A stretch of 64,000 bases of DNA from EW11 sp035765635 (GTDB lineage Bacteria > Verrucomicrobiota > Verrucomicrobiia > Opitutales > Opitutaceae): NCBI GenBank assembly GCA_035765635.1, contig DASTWZ010000038.1, positions 1-64,000 on the forward strand, in the 5' to 3' direction. The notes beneath the pieces are model-generated. The model saw nothing but the letters and a program-made list of their open reading frames with translations, searched no databases and had not been told where the DNA came from. The position numbers and the translations under genes were made by a program. Positions 52,550 through 61,354 of the stretch are shown here, piece after piece. Within the stretch, counting starts at the first letter, position 1; each line of letters opens with the position of its first letter.

Positions 52550-52568
52550 GTAGTCCTCTCGTGGATAC
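52550..52568. promoter_or_regulatory. dispersed dyad upstream of phoH
   Basis: GTAGT-N9-GATAC in non-coding DNA 97 bp upstream of the phoH start. The 354-bp gap (52454-52807) otherwise holds the terminator at 52588-52628, a short palindrome CTTCCGCT-A-AGCGGAAG at 52653-52669, and AT-rich sequence. No gene seen. Confidence 0.45.
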
Positions 52569-52587
52569 ATGGTGGTCACGACGTGCT

Positions 52588-52628
52588 AAAAAAGGAGGGC
52601 GGATCGCCTACCCCTAAGCGATCCGCCC
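52588..52628 (-). terminator. rho-independent terminator of the receiver gene
   Basis: On the minus strand GGGCGGATCGC, a 10-nt loop, GCGATCCGCCC is followed by TCCTTTTTT. It terminates leftward transcription from the single-domain receiver gene, about 180 bp past its stop; the intervening transcribed leader is unexplained. Confidence 0.8.
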
Positions 52629-52807
52629 ATTGCTTTCTTTGTTACCCCAAATCTTCCGCTAAGCGGAAGAAAATGTATTGAACTCGAACGCATAGTAAGA
52701 CGCAGCACGCGCCCTAATGTTTCAAAATTCTATCGGATTTTTTTGGCCCCGATTAAGCCTCAAACGCCGTCGCCTGCGAATTACCCCCAGCCGACAGCAC
52801 GAACCGC

Positions 52808-53197
52808 TCAGGCCGTCTGCGCCATTAGCACGTTCACGCGACTGAAAAGGTCGCGGATGCTAAACGGCTTACCGAGGAAATCGACATTCTTGCTGTCGAC
52901 AATGCCGTGAACGACCACGTCGTCCGCGTAACCCGACATAACCAAAATTTTCATGTCCGGTTTCTGCGCCAAAATCTTCGACGCCAGCTCCGCGCCGTCT
53001 ACGTCCGGCATCACCAAGTCGATAATCACGAGCTCCACCGGATCGCCCTTCTTCGATTCCAAGATCGAAACCGCCGCCGAACCACAATTCGCCGTCAGCA
53101 CGGTATAGCCTTTCGTCCCGAGAGCTTCTTTGACCAATGCTAGGGCCTGCTCGTTGTCGTCGACGACAAGGATGGTTTTGCTCTCTTTGGTTTTCAC
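52808..53197 (-). CDS. single-domain response regulator (CheY-like)
   Basis: 129 aa receiver with VVDDN, phosphoacceptor Asp60 (VIIDLVMPDVDG), the conserved Ser in VMSGYADD, and Lys110 in LGKPFS. No output domain. It lies 9 bp downstream of another receiver-only gene on the same strand and probably acts by phosphotransfer or protein contact. Confidence 0.93.
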   Translation of the reverse strand: MKTKESKTILVVDDNEQALALVKEALGTKGYTVLTANCGSAAVSILESKKGDPVELVIIDLVMPDVDGAELASKILAQKPDMKILVMSGYADDVVVHGIVDSKNVDFLGKPFSIRDLFSRVNVLMAQTA

Positions 53198-53206
53198 AGC
53201 GAAGAC

Positions 53207-53668
53207 TTATTGGTTAGTTGGAAGCTGACTCTGGAGGAGCCGAAACTTTGCGAGCGTCTGCCTGACACCTTTGATGATATCGGCAGGATCTCTCGTTTTT
53301 TCAACGAAACTACACGGCTCCAACCAACGGGAGTCTATCTCAAATTGCGGATTCTGCAGGCTAGAAACGAACAGAATAGGCACCCCATGAGCCAATTTCC
53401 GGAGTGCAGCGGCCAGCGACAAACCATGTTGCTGGCTCAAATTCACGTCCATCACGACGACATCCGGCACCAATCGAGCGACATCCGAAAGAACTGCGCT
53501 TTGCTCCGCCCCCGAACCGCAAACCGTGAGATCAGCCTCGCAATTGATCAGCGAGGTCAGCGCGAACGTGAAAAAGCGATGATCGTCCACGATGTAGACG
53601 CGTGTTACCCAGGGACTTCGCGACTCCCCAGTCGACTGCGCGCTGGGTGAATAATTCTCTGGGATCAT
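53207..53668 (-). CDS. NarL-type receiver protein without a DNA-binding domain
   Basis: 153 aa from ATG 53668. The receiver is of NarL/FixJ type (VYIVDDHRFFTFALTSLI, phosphoacceptor in VVMDVNLSQQHG, VSSLQ, FVEKTRDP), but the protein ends right after the receiver with no LuxR helix-turn-helix. The full-length NarL regulator encoded 1.4 kb away has that domain, so this could be a decoy, a phosphate sink or a truncated paralogue. The ATG 53692 start is also possible. Confidence 0.85.
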   Translation of the reverse strand: MIPENYSPSAQSTGESRSPWVTRVYIVDDHRFFTFALTSLINCEADLTVCGSGAEQSAVLSDVARLVPDVVVMDVNLSQQHGLSLAAALRKLAHGVPILFVSSLQNPQFEIDSRWLEPCSFVEKTRDPADIIKGVRQTLAKFRLLQSQLPTNQ

Positions 53669-53929
53669 AAAGGCTTCGGTGGACAAGCACACGACCAGCT
53701 TCCCGCTTGGCGTTCGTAACAGTGCTTAAACGATTACTAACTATCCTGCGAACCTACGGCTAGCTGATCTGGTAACACTAACTTTGTCTCGATCATATTC
53801 CCGTCAAGGCATTGACCTGCGCCAACTTCACAAATGGTGGAATCCACTAGCGGCACTCCGGCAATAACCTTAGCACTTGCATTTACGATCCTCCCAGCTA
53901 CAAGGCACTTTCGCAATTTGCGACGCTTC

Positions 53930-55084
53930 ATGATCCGCAAAAATTCGCGCCGCCAAACGGTCCCGAAACCCCTTCCCGGGAAAGTGTCGGGAAAACAGAA
54001 GACGCTGAAGATCGGCGCCATACCTCGTCGCGCCCGCCCGTTGCCACAGAAGTCGGCCAGCTCCGCTGCCAACGGCTCCGCGATGCCGACCTGGGTCTTC
54101 AATTCGGTCTTTGAACGCGCGAAAATCGCCGCCTGGCAGGGTTTCGTCGGCCCGCTCGAGGTGACAAGCATCCACCCGGAGAACCTCCCGTTCGTCAAAG
54201 CGCTCGACTTGGGCCGAGCCTCCGGCACCGACTGGGCGTCAATCATCCATCCGCTCGATCGCGCCCGGGTTCAGAATTTTTTCCGCGATATTCAATCCGC
54301 GGCGCTTCCGACCTACCTCGAATACCGCGTCGTCGACCCGCAGGGTTCCGTGGTCTGGCTCCGACACGGCGTCGAAGCCCACGCCCGTGTTGGCGCGCGA
54401 ACGCGGATCCAGGGCTTTATCGAAGACATCCAGGCGGAAAAAGAATTTCAGCTCGAGAGTCTCCGTGTCAGCGAACGTGAACAGAACCGAATCGGGCAAG
54501 ACCTGCACGACGACCTTTGCCAAGTCTTGGCGGGCGTGAGCTGCCTGATGCGCGTGTTTGAGGGCCGCATCGCAGCAAAAGCTCCGGAGGAAGTGGATAA
54601 TCTGAAGGAACTGAACCTCCAGATCATCGACGCGATGCATCGCACACGCGCGCTGACCCACGGACTGTTTCCAGGTAAAATTCAGGTCGCAGATATTCGC
54701 GGAGCGCTTTTAGAGCTGGCATCCCAAGTTAAAGCGCGATTTAAGGTTGACATCAAAACTCAGTTTGTCGGTCGGTTTCCAAAACATTCGACTGCTCAAA
54801 TCATTCAAATTTATCGGATCTCCCAAGAGGCGATGAGCAACGCCATCAAACACGGGAGAGCCACAGAGATTAGCGTACGTCTCGAAGCGCACACTGATTC
54901 AATGGAGCTATCGATCAAAGATAACGGCCTCGGCTTCTCCAAGAACGATGGTGCGTCCTCGGGTGTCGGGCTCAATATCATGAGCTACAGAGCTTCCGCT
55001 CTTGGCGGTGAGTTCAATCTTAGCAGCGCGCCAAATCAAGGAGCCACGGCGCGCCTCACCTACCCTTTCGAAACCGCCGGATGA
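53930..55084 (+). CDS. NarX/DegS-type sensor histidine kinase with PAS domain
   Basis: 384 aa from ATG 53930; an in-frame ATG at 53834 is an alternative. A basic N-terminal region, a PAS/PAC domain (about 80-195; EYRVVDPQGSVVWLRHGVE, GFIEDIQAEKE), a HisKA_3 dimerisation domain with the phospho-His in IGQDLHDDLCQ, and an HATPase domain (SQEAMSNAIKHG, DNGLGFS, GVGLNIM). No membrane segment, so a cytoplasmic signal is sensed. ATGA coupling to the NarL regulator downstream makes them a cognate pair. Confidence 0.92.
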   Translation: MIRKNSRRQTVPKPLPGKVSGKQKTLKIGAIPRRARPLPQKSASSAANGSAMPTWVFNSVFERAKIAAWQGFVGPLEVTSIHPENLPFVKALDLGRASGTDWASIIHPLDRARVQNFFRDIQSAALPTYLEYRVVDPQGSVVWLRHGVEAHARVGARTRIQGFIEDIQAEKEFQLESLRVSEREQNRIGQDLHDDLCQVLAGVSCLMRVFEGRIAAKAPEEVDNLKELNLQIIDAMHRTRALTHGLFPGKIQVADIRGALLELASQVKARFKVDIKTQFVGRFPKHSTAQIIQIYRISQEAMSNAIKHGRATEISVRLEAHTDSMELSIKDNGLGFSKNDGASSGVGLNIMSYRASALGGEFNLSSAPNQGATARLTYPFETAG

Positions 55085-55743
55085 GCACGAAAACACGAAT
55101 CTTCATAGTCGACGACCACCCTCTGCTCCGAAGAGGTCTGGCTGAGTTGATCAATCGGGAAGCCGACATGGCTTTCTGCGGAGAAGCCGAAGATTCACCG
55201 ACGGCCATGAAGCTGATTGGCCAGATCAAGCCGGACCTTGTCATTGTCGATATTTCCCTGAAGGGCTACAACGGCATCGAGCTCATCAAAAACATCAAAG
55301 CCTTCGACTCGAAGATCCAGGTGCTCGTGCTTTCGATGCACGACGAATCCGTCTACGCGATGCGCGTGCTGAAGGCAGGCGCGAAGGCTTACGTGATGAA
55401 GCAGGAGGTCGTCGACAAGGTCATGGAAGCGGTTCGCCGCATTCGTGCCGGAAAGGTTTTCGTCAGCGAGCGCGTGGCGAGCCGCATGCTGGACCAGGTC
55501 GTTGTCGGTGGAGATCCCGCTCCCGATTCGCCCGTGGATCTTCTCAGCGATCGCGAACTCGAAATCGTCAACATGATCGGCAGTGGCCTTCCGACGCGCG
55601 AAATCGCGGGAAAGCTTCACATCAGCATCAAGACGGTCGAGTCCCACCGAGCCCGCATCAAAGAGAAGCTCAATCTCCAGAACGCCATCCAACTTGTTCA
55701 GTTTTGCGTTCGCTGGGTCGAAGAAGGCGCCAAGTCGGCCTAA
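55081..55743 (+). CDS. NarL/FixJ-family response regulator
   Basis: 220 aa: receiver with VDDHP, phosphoacceptor Asp57 (VIVDISLKGYNG), then a LuxR-type helix-turn-helix (LSDRELEIVNMIGSGLPTRE, IAGKLHISIKTVESHRARIK). Its start overlaps the kinase stop. Targets unknown. Confidence 0.95.
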   Translation: MSTKTRIFIVDDHPLLRRGLAELINREADMAFCGEAEDSPTAMKLIGQIKPDLVIVDISLKGYNGIELIKNIKAFDSKIQVLVLSMHDESVYAMRVLKAGAKAYVMKQEVVDKVMEAVRRIRAGKVFVSERVASRMLDQVVVGGDPAPDSPVDLLSDRELEIVNMIGSGLPTREIAGKLHISIKTVESHRARIKEKLNLQNAIQLVQFCVRWVEEGAKSA

Positions 55744-55757
55744 GCGCCGAAGGGTCG

Positions 55758-56060
55758 CTAACCTCCGTTCGGAGCCTTCTTTGGTTTCGGCGGGCCCCAC
55801 ATTCGAAGAAAATATTCCGCGAGATTACGCATGCTCGTGCGATTGATTCCCTGAAACCTCGTAAATTCCTTAAGCGCAGGAACTACGGTCGCTCGCTCTT
55901 GAAAATACCGCCAGATCTCCTGCTCCAGCCGTTCCGCCGCGACATGAGGGTCACTCCATAACTGCGCAAGGCTTCGAACTTTGTGCACCCAATACTGTCT
56001 CTCCTCCGGATGCTTTTCGATATAAGTGAAGAGCTCCTGTTCGTACCGATTCAGACTCAC
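55758..56060 (-). CDS. conserved hypothetical protein
   Basis: About 100 aa from GTG 56060 (VSLNRYEQELFTYIEKH...). The open frame continues to an ATG at 56126, which would overlap the divergent gene start. Helical, Trp- and Tyr-rich (ERQYWVHKVRSLAQLW), ending basic (PPKPKKAPNGG). No recognised domain; convergent with the NarL gene. Confidence 0.6.
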   Translation of the reverse strand: MSLNRYEQELFTYIEKHPEERQYWVHKVRSLAQLWSDPHVAAERLEQEIWRYFQERATVVPALKEFTRFQGINRTSMRNLAEYFLRMWGPPKPKKAPNGG

Positions 56061-56114
56061 GCGGTTACCGTGCTTACCCCTGTTCGCAAAACAACCCCAA
56101 ATTGCTAGTTTACC

Positions 56115-56987
56115 ATGGCATTGCAATCAACTGTCGTTCCCGTTACATCGGATCATCCCCCCAAAGCGACCATGTGGCAAAAACTCAAAGAGCAACTTCC
56201 GGCGGTTTTGATCACCGTCGTTATTATTTTCGGCGCGGCCTACTGGATTCACGAAAAGACCGTCCAGGAAATGTCCGCAAAGCAGCAGGCGGCACTCGAT
56301 GCGTTGCGCGAACAACATGCGGCTGAACTGCGCGCATCCGCTGAAGAGACCGGTCGCCGCATCGAGGCGGTCAATAACCTTCTCAAGGATGCGATCCAGA
56401 AGCGTGCCGCGGACGCGCTGATGACGGACGAAGAGTTCGCCAAGATCAACGCCGACAAGGTCAATCAGCTGGCCGAAGCCATCGCCACGAAGATTCAACC
56501 TTACAACCCGCTTCCCAAGACGCCGGAAGAGGCTGAAAAGATTCAAAACGAACAGGTCGACAAGGTCTCCTCCCGCATGGCGGACAAGATCCAGCCGATC
56601 CTGGCGGAGATGGCAAAGGACCAAAATCTCACGCGCGACTCGCTCGCCTCGTACAGCCAAAAAATCTCGGACCAAGTGGGCGCGGTCCTGACCGCCGAAC
56701 TGGCCAAGAATCAGCAGCTCAACAATAATCTTCAGTCCACCCAAGCCATTGCCCGTGACTCGCTTCGTCTGTCGCACGAGGTCACCGCCCTGTACCTGAG
56801 CAGCTTCAAAGATCAGGGCTTGGTCACCCGCCTTCTGTCTTTGCCGGCAAACGTCGTTCGCGATGCGACCACTTTGAGTTTCGTGAACAGTTCGGAACGG
56901 CGGAAAGTCGAGGAGCGGCTCGTTCAGCAGATGAACGACATCGAAAAGCGGCTCAACGACGTGCAGGCCCAAGCACCTCGTAAGTAG
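56115..56987 (+). CDS. single-span membrane coiled-coil protein of unknown function
   Basis: 290 aa: one membrane helix (AVLITVVIIFGAAYW, about 30-45) followed by a long helical, Ala/Gln/Lys-rich region (about 48-215) and a C-terminal coiled coil (SERRKVEERLVQQMNDIEKR). It resembles an envelope-spanning tether rather than an enzyme. A strong terminator follows. Another ATG in frame at residue 20 (MWQKLKEQLP) could also serve as start. Confidence 0.75.
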   Translation: MALQSTVVPVTSDHPPKATMWQKLKEQLPAVLITVVIIFGAAYWIHEKTVQEMSAKQQAALDALREQHAAELRASAEETGRRIEAVNNLLKDAIQKRAADALMTDEEFAKINADKVNQLAEAIATKIQPYNPLPKTPEEAEKIQNEQVDKVSSRMADKIQPILAEMAKDQNLTRDSLASYSQKISDQVGAVLTAELAKNQQLNNNLQSTQAIARDSLRLSHEVTALYLSSFKDQGLVTRLLSLPANVVRDATTLSFVNSSERRKVEERLVQQMNDIEKRLNDVQAQAPRK

Positions 56988-57018
56988 CACGGCCAGCAAT
57001 CAGCATCCCGCAGCACCG

Positions 57019-57047
57019 AGCCCCGCTTCCAGGCGGGGCTTTTTTTG
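57019..57047 (+). terminator. rho-independent terminator
   Basis: AGCCCCGC, loop TTCCAG, GCGGGGCT, then a run of seven T, 32 bp after the preceding stop codon. Confidence 0.92.
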
Positions 57048-57436
57048 GCCGTCCGATCATCAGCAGCCGTACCTGTTGCAACTGCAGAAATGTTCGATCG
57101 GCGTTTTAGGGGAACGCCCGAGGCCCGACGGCACCAGAGGGAAAAACGCGTGTCAGTATAGGCCGCACGACGTATCAGGTTTTTGGTTACACCCCGAAAA
57201 CGCCCTTTTCGGATTCGGTTTGGCGCACGCGGAAGGTGCCAATCAGCAAGCTTAGTGCGAATTGCAATAGGCTCGAAAAACGAGCCATTCATTTTGCACG
57301 AACTAGCCGGGTTGCGATCGCGTCACGAAAACTCTATTGCTTGGTAATAATATTGTTAGGCAATCCGGTCGGGATGTGGCACGGGACGAGGTAATGAGTT
57401 GGCGTCACACAAAACCACAACTCGGAACCCAGCCCT
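57048..57436. other. intergenic leader upstream of the sigma factor gene
   Basis: 389 bp with no convincing gene on either strand. 57335-57365 is AT-rich (GCTTGGTAATAATATTG) and the most likely promoter area for the ECF sigma gene, but box assignment would be guesswork. Confidence 0.4.
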
Positions 57437-58204
57437 ATGATTCAAGCTAACAATACCGCGGGTGCAGCCAGCAAAACTGACAGCGTTATTCCGTGCAGCT
57501 CCAACGAATCACCTGTCTTCTCGAGCGACTCCGCTCGCGAGGCAGCGTACGACGCAACGCTTATCCAGCGCTTCAATAGCGGCGAAGAGAAAGCATTCGT
57601 GGAGATCATGCAGCGCTATCACGGCAAAATTTTCGGTCTCGCGCACAATCTTCTGCGTAATGCGGCGGACGCCGAAGAAATCGCCCAAGATACCTTCATC
57701 CGCGCCCATCGCGGCTTGGCCAACTTCCGCGGCGATTCCTCGCTCGCGACCTGGCTCTACCGCATCGCGCTCAATCTGTCGCGCAACCGCTACTGGTACT
57801 TTTTCCGTCGCCGTCGGCAGGACTCCGTGTCGCTCGAGCGTCCATTGAGTGAAGACTCCGACGCCACGTTTGCGGACTTCATTTCCTCGGAAGCACAGAA
57901 TCCGGTTCAGGAAACGGTCACCACGGAATTCACTGACCTAATCGCCGCGTGCATGGAGAAGCTCGACGCTCGTCACCGCGAGATTCTCACGATGCGCAAC
58001 ATCCTGAACCTTCCGTACGAGGAGATCGCTCGCGCGCTCCGCATCAACGTCGGTACGGTCAAGAGCCGCATCGCCCGGGCCCGTGAAAATCTCCGCAAGC
58101 TTCTCGCCGAAGCCGCTCCGGAATTTAATCCCGAGTCCGGTCCAAGCGATTTCTTCATCAACGCCCGCACCGCCTACGGCTGCCACGCCATCGCTTACGC
58201 CTGA
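57437..58204 (+). CDS. RNA polymerase sigma-70 factor, ECF subfamily
   Basis: 255 aa, longer than a minimal ECF factor because of a 35-residue Ser/Ala-rich N-terminal extension. Region 2 (ALVEIMQRY-like AFVEIMQRYHGKIFGLAHNL, DAEEIAQDTFIRAHRGLANF) and region 4 (REILTMRNILNLPYEEIARA, VGTVKSRIARARENLRKLL) are complete. No anti-sigma gene is adjacent, so regulation is unclear. Followed by its own terminator. Confidence 0.94.
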   Translation: MIQANNTAGAASKTDSVIPCSSNESPVFSSDSAREAAYDATLIQRFNSGEEKAFVEIMQRYHGKIFGLAHNLLRNAADAEEIAQDTFIRAHRGLANFRGDSSLATWLYRIALNLSRNRYWYFFRRRRQDSVSLERPLSEDSDATFADFISSEAQNPVQETVTTEFTDLIAACMEKLDARHREILTMRNILNLPYEEIARALRINVGTVKSRIARARENLRKLLAEAAPEFNPESGPSDFFINARTAYGCHAIAYA

Positions 58205-58243
58205 GTCGAACCTCAGAACCGTTTTCTGTACTTGCACCACAGA

Positions 58244-58277
58244 CGAAAGCCGGGCCTCGCGCCCGGCTTTCGCATTT
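58244..58277 (+). terminator. rho-independent terminator of the sigma factor gene
   Basis: GAAAGCCGGGC, loop, GCCCGGCTTTC, then CGCATTTTTAT. Stem of 11 bp, 39 bp after the stop codon. Confidence 0.9.
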
Positions 58278-58328
58278 TTATCACTCGTAGACGTGACGGC
58301 GGGATCGCGTCGCGTAGCGTAACGCCGG

Positions 58329-59444
58329 ATGAGTCATGCTTTGCACGTCAGCGCGCCAGACGCCCGGATTATCGCCCGACTTCTCACAAAAATAGATAAG
58401 CCAGCAGAGAGCATCGCAGACGCGCTGACGTATCACGGCTACATTCAGCTCGATCCGTTGAACGTATGCGGGCGCATGCACGATTTGATCCTGCGGAACC
58501 GCGTTTCAGGCTACCGCAGAGGTGAACTTCTGCGTGTGCTGCACGATTCGCACGAAGACGGCACTCGCCCGCGGAATCGCCTGGGATTTGAACACTATCT
58601 CCCAGGGAAAGGAATTCTCGCCGCGTGGCCCATGTCCGCCCTCCCCTATGTTCAGGCGTACCTTCGGCGTATTCATCCCACAACTACGCGGCGCCAGCTA
58701 AGCACGGAAGAACAACCACTCGCCGATTTGATTCTGCGCCAGATTGCCGAAGAAGGGCCGGCAACGTCCGATCAATTCAAGCACGAAGGCCGGGCCCGCA
58801 CCGCGTGGGGCACCGATGGACGATTGGTGAAACACATCCTGGAGAAACTCTTTTCTGCGGGACACATTCTCATCACCGAACGGCGCGACTTCAGGCGCGT
58901 CTATGATCTGGCCGAACGCGTTGTGTCGACGCTCCCAGAGCGCCAACTCCCCTCCGATGAAGAGCTGCAACGCTGGCTGGCGCTCCTTCGCGTTCGTCAG
59001 CGCCGGCTGGTGTCTCTCCGCCGATCGGACTTCGAATTGATTGGTGACTCACTGCAGAAGTTAGACGTGAACGGCACGCCGGTTTGCTGCCTCAAGGTCG
59101 ACTGTGCTGTGTTCGACGGACCGCGCCCCGAAGTCGACGGCACTCTGCGGCTTCTGGCCCCGCTGGATCCGTTGATCTATGATCGCACCTTAACGGAGCG
59201 AATCTGGAACTTCGATTTTACTTGGGAGGTTTACACACCGCCGCACCTTCGCCAACGCGGCTACTATTCGCTTCCGGCTCTCGCCGGCACTGAAATCGTC
59301 GGCGACGTCGAGCCTCGTGCAGACTGGAAACGCGGACGGCTCGTCATCGAAAGCAAACGCCTAAAGCGCGGTTATTCGGCGGCCCCCGCGATTTCCGATC
59401 TGGCATCATTTCTCGGCCTGCGTGCCAGGGGAAATCGGCCGTAA
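58329..59444 (+). CDS. AlkX/YcaQ-family DNA glycosylase (HTH_42)
   Basis: 371 aa. Tandem winged-helix protein of the AlkZ/YcaQ superfamily; YcaQ (AlkX) unhooks interstrand crosslinks. The catalytic Q-x-D motif of that subgroup is present (YIQLDPLNV, Gln40 and Asp42), as are the LLAPLDPLIYDR segment, close to the conserved LAP-D-x-hydrophobic-DR pattern, and a C-terminal domain with GYYSLPAL. Some members are only predicted, so biochemical activity is inferred. A dyad lies at 58669-58687. Confidence 0.87.
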   Translation: MSHALHVSAPDARIIARLLTKIDKPAESIADALTYHGYIQLDPLNVCGRMHDLILRNRVSGYRRGELLRVLHDSHEDGTRPRNRLGFEHYLPGKGILAAWPMSALPYVQAYLRRIHPTTTRRQLSTEEQPLADLILRQIAEEGPATSDQFKHEGRARTAWGTDGRLVKHILEKLFSAGHILITERRDFRRVYDLAERVVSTLPERQLPSDEELQRWLALLRVRQRRLVSLRRSDFELIGDSLQKLDVNGTPVCCLKVDCAVFDGPRPEVDGTLRLLAPLDPLIYDRTLTERIWNFDFTWEVYTPPHLRQRGYYSLPALAGTEIVGDVEPRADWKRGRLVIESKRLKRGYSAAPAISDLASFLGLRARGNRP

Positions 59445-59453
59445 TTCTGTCGC

Positions 59454-59480
59454 TTGATTTTCCCCCAAAGGAGCTAAACT
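59454..59480 (+). promoter_or_regulatory. possible htpG promoter
   Basis: TTGATT and TAAACT are separated by 15 bp, about 24 bp upstream of the htpG start. Spacing is short for sigma-70 and I do not see a good heat-shock consensus. Confidence 0.3.
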
Positions 59481-59503
59481 AACCCCTCCATTTTTATTCC
59501 ACT

Positions 59504-61348
59504 ATGTCCACAGCAACGCCTCAGAAATTCGAGTTCCAAGCCGAGATTAAGCAGCTGCTCGATATCGTCATTCATTCTTTATATACGGAGAAGGAAATCT
59601 TCGTACGTGAATTGGTATCGAACGCGTCGGACGCGTTGGAAAAATTGCGCCATCTGCAGCTCACGGAGAAACAAATCTTCGACGATTCGCTGAACCTCGA
59701 GATCAACATCACGACGGACGACAAAGCGAAGACGATCACGATTCAGGATTTCGGCATCGGTATGACTCGCGCCGAGCTCGTTGAAAATCTCGGCACCATC
59801 GCGCATTCGGGTTCGAAAGCTTTTCTCAAAGCGCTGGGCGAATCCGGACAAAAAAACAGCAATCTCATCGGCCAATTCGGCGTCGGCTTTTATTCGGCAT
59901 TCATGGTGGCGAAGACGGTGAAGGTCTACACCCACTCATGGCGCAGCGATGAGCCAGGCTGGGTGTGGTCTTCAGACGGCTCGGGCAGCTATGAGATCGA
60001 GGAGTCTTCCGGCGAGCGGCGGGGCGCGAAGATCGTGATCGAGCTCAAGGACGACGCCGCGGAATTCAGCCAGGAGAGCCGCGTCAAAGAAATTCTCGAG
60101 CGCTACAGCGCGTTCGTGTCGTTTCCCGTCAATCTCAACGGCAAGAAGATCAACACCGTCCAGGCGCTGTGGCTGAGAAATAAGAACGAGATCAAAGACG
60201 AGGAGTACACGGAATTTTATAAATTTCAGGCGCATGCCTACGACGCTCCGCGCTACCGTTTGCACTTCAGCGCCGATGCTCCGCTTTCGATCAACGCACT
60301 GCTCTTCGTTCCGGAAGAGAACCCGGAAAAGCTGGGTCTCGCCCGCGCCGAGCCGAGTGTCTCGCTTTATTGCCGCAAGGTTCTAATCGACGCGAAGCCC
60401 AAGGATCTCCTCCCCGAGTGGCTGCGGTTTCTCAAGGGCGTGGTCGATAGCGAAGATCTGCCTTTGAATATCTCGCGCGAAACGATGCAGGACAAAGCGC
60501 TGCTGGATAAGCTCGGCAAGGTCATCACGAAACGTTTCCTGAAGTTTCTCGAAGACGAATCGAAAAACCGCAGCGACGGCTACAACGAGTTCTATAGCCA
60601 ATTCGGCATCTTCCTCAAAGAGGGCGCAGCTCTCGATTTCACCCACAAGGACCAAATCACCAAACTGCTCCGCTATGAATCGTCGCTGACCGAAAAAGGC
60701 AAAACGACGAGCTTCGCCGACTACGTGTCGCGCATGGGCAGCGAACAAAAAGAGATCTATTATCTCGTCGGCCCGAATCGCGCGGCAATCGAGAGCGGTC
60801 CTTACCTCGAAGGTTTCAAATCGCGCAACATCGAGGTGCTCTTCTGTTACGAAGCGGTTGACGAGTACGTGATGAACAACGTGCGCGAAATCGACGGCAA
60901 GAAACTCACCGCCGCGGACCACGCGGATGTGAAATTGCCCGATGCGCCGAAGCCGGCCGAAGACGCGTTGAGCGAGAGCGAAACCAAGGATTTGATCGAG
61001 TGGCTGAAGAAGACGCTCGGCGAACGAGTCGCTGACGTGAAGACCAGCGATCGCCTGGTCGATTCGCCGGCGCTCGCATTGAACGCCGATCGCTTCATGT
61101 CGCCGCACATGCGGCGCATGATGAAGGCGATGAACAAGGACGGCGCCGATGCCGCCGTGAAAGTGAACCTCGAAATCAATCCACGGCACGCCGTGATCAA
61201 ACGTCTCGCAGCGGCTCACACGTCCGCTCCGGAAAAGGCGACGCTGGTCGCCGAGCAAATTCTGGATAACGCGCTGATCAGCGCCGGCCTGCTCGAAGAT
61301 CCGACCCGCATGGTCTCGCGCATCTACAAGCTGCTCGAAAACGTCTGA
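59504..61348 (+). CDS. htpG: molecular chaperone HtpG (Hsp90)
   Basis: 614 aa, full length. GHKL ATPase domain with YTEKEIFVRELVSNASDALE, DFGIGMT and GQFGVGFYSAF, then the middle domain (KGVVDSEDLPLNISRE) and a C-terminal dimerisation domain (LALNADRFMSPHMRRMMKAM). Cytoplasmic protein-folding helper. Ends in a strong hairpin. Confidence 0.98.
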   Translation: MSTATPQKFEFQAEIKQLLDIVIHSLYTEKEIFVRELVSNASDALEKLRHLQLTEKQIFDDSLNLEINITTDDKAKTITIQDFGIGMTRAELVENLGTIAHSGSKAFLKALGESGQKNSNLIGQFGVGFYSAFMVAKTVKVYTHSWRSDEPGWVWSSDGSGSYEIEESSGERRGAKIVIELKDDAAEFSQESRVKEILERYSAFVSFPVNLNGKKINTVQALWLRNKNEIKDEEYTEFYKFQAHAYDAPRYRLHFSADAPLSINALLFVPEENPEKLGLARAEPSVSLYCRKVLIDAKPKDLLPEWLRFLKGVVDSEDLPLNISRETMQDKALLDKLGKVITKRFLKFLEDESKNRSDGYNEFYSQFGIFLKEGAALDFTHKDQITKLLRYESSLTEKGKTTSFADYVSRMGSEQKEIYYLVGPNRAAIESGPYLEGFKSRNIEVLFCYEAVDEYVMNNVREIDGKKLTAADHADVKLPDAPKPAEDALSESETKDLIEWLKKTLGERVADVKTSDRLVDSPALALNADRFMSPHMRRMMKAMNKDGADAAVKVNLEINPRHAVIKRLAAAHTSAPEKATLVAEQILDNALISAGLLEDPTRMVSRIYKLLENV

Positions 61349-61354
61349 ACCAGC

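Noticed and set aside
59454..59500. Sigma-32 heat-shock promoter or CIRCE element upstream of htpG
   Set aside because: CTTGA is present, but the CCCCAT-like box is at the wrong distance and no CIRCE inverted repeat is visible.
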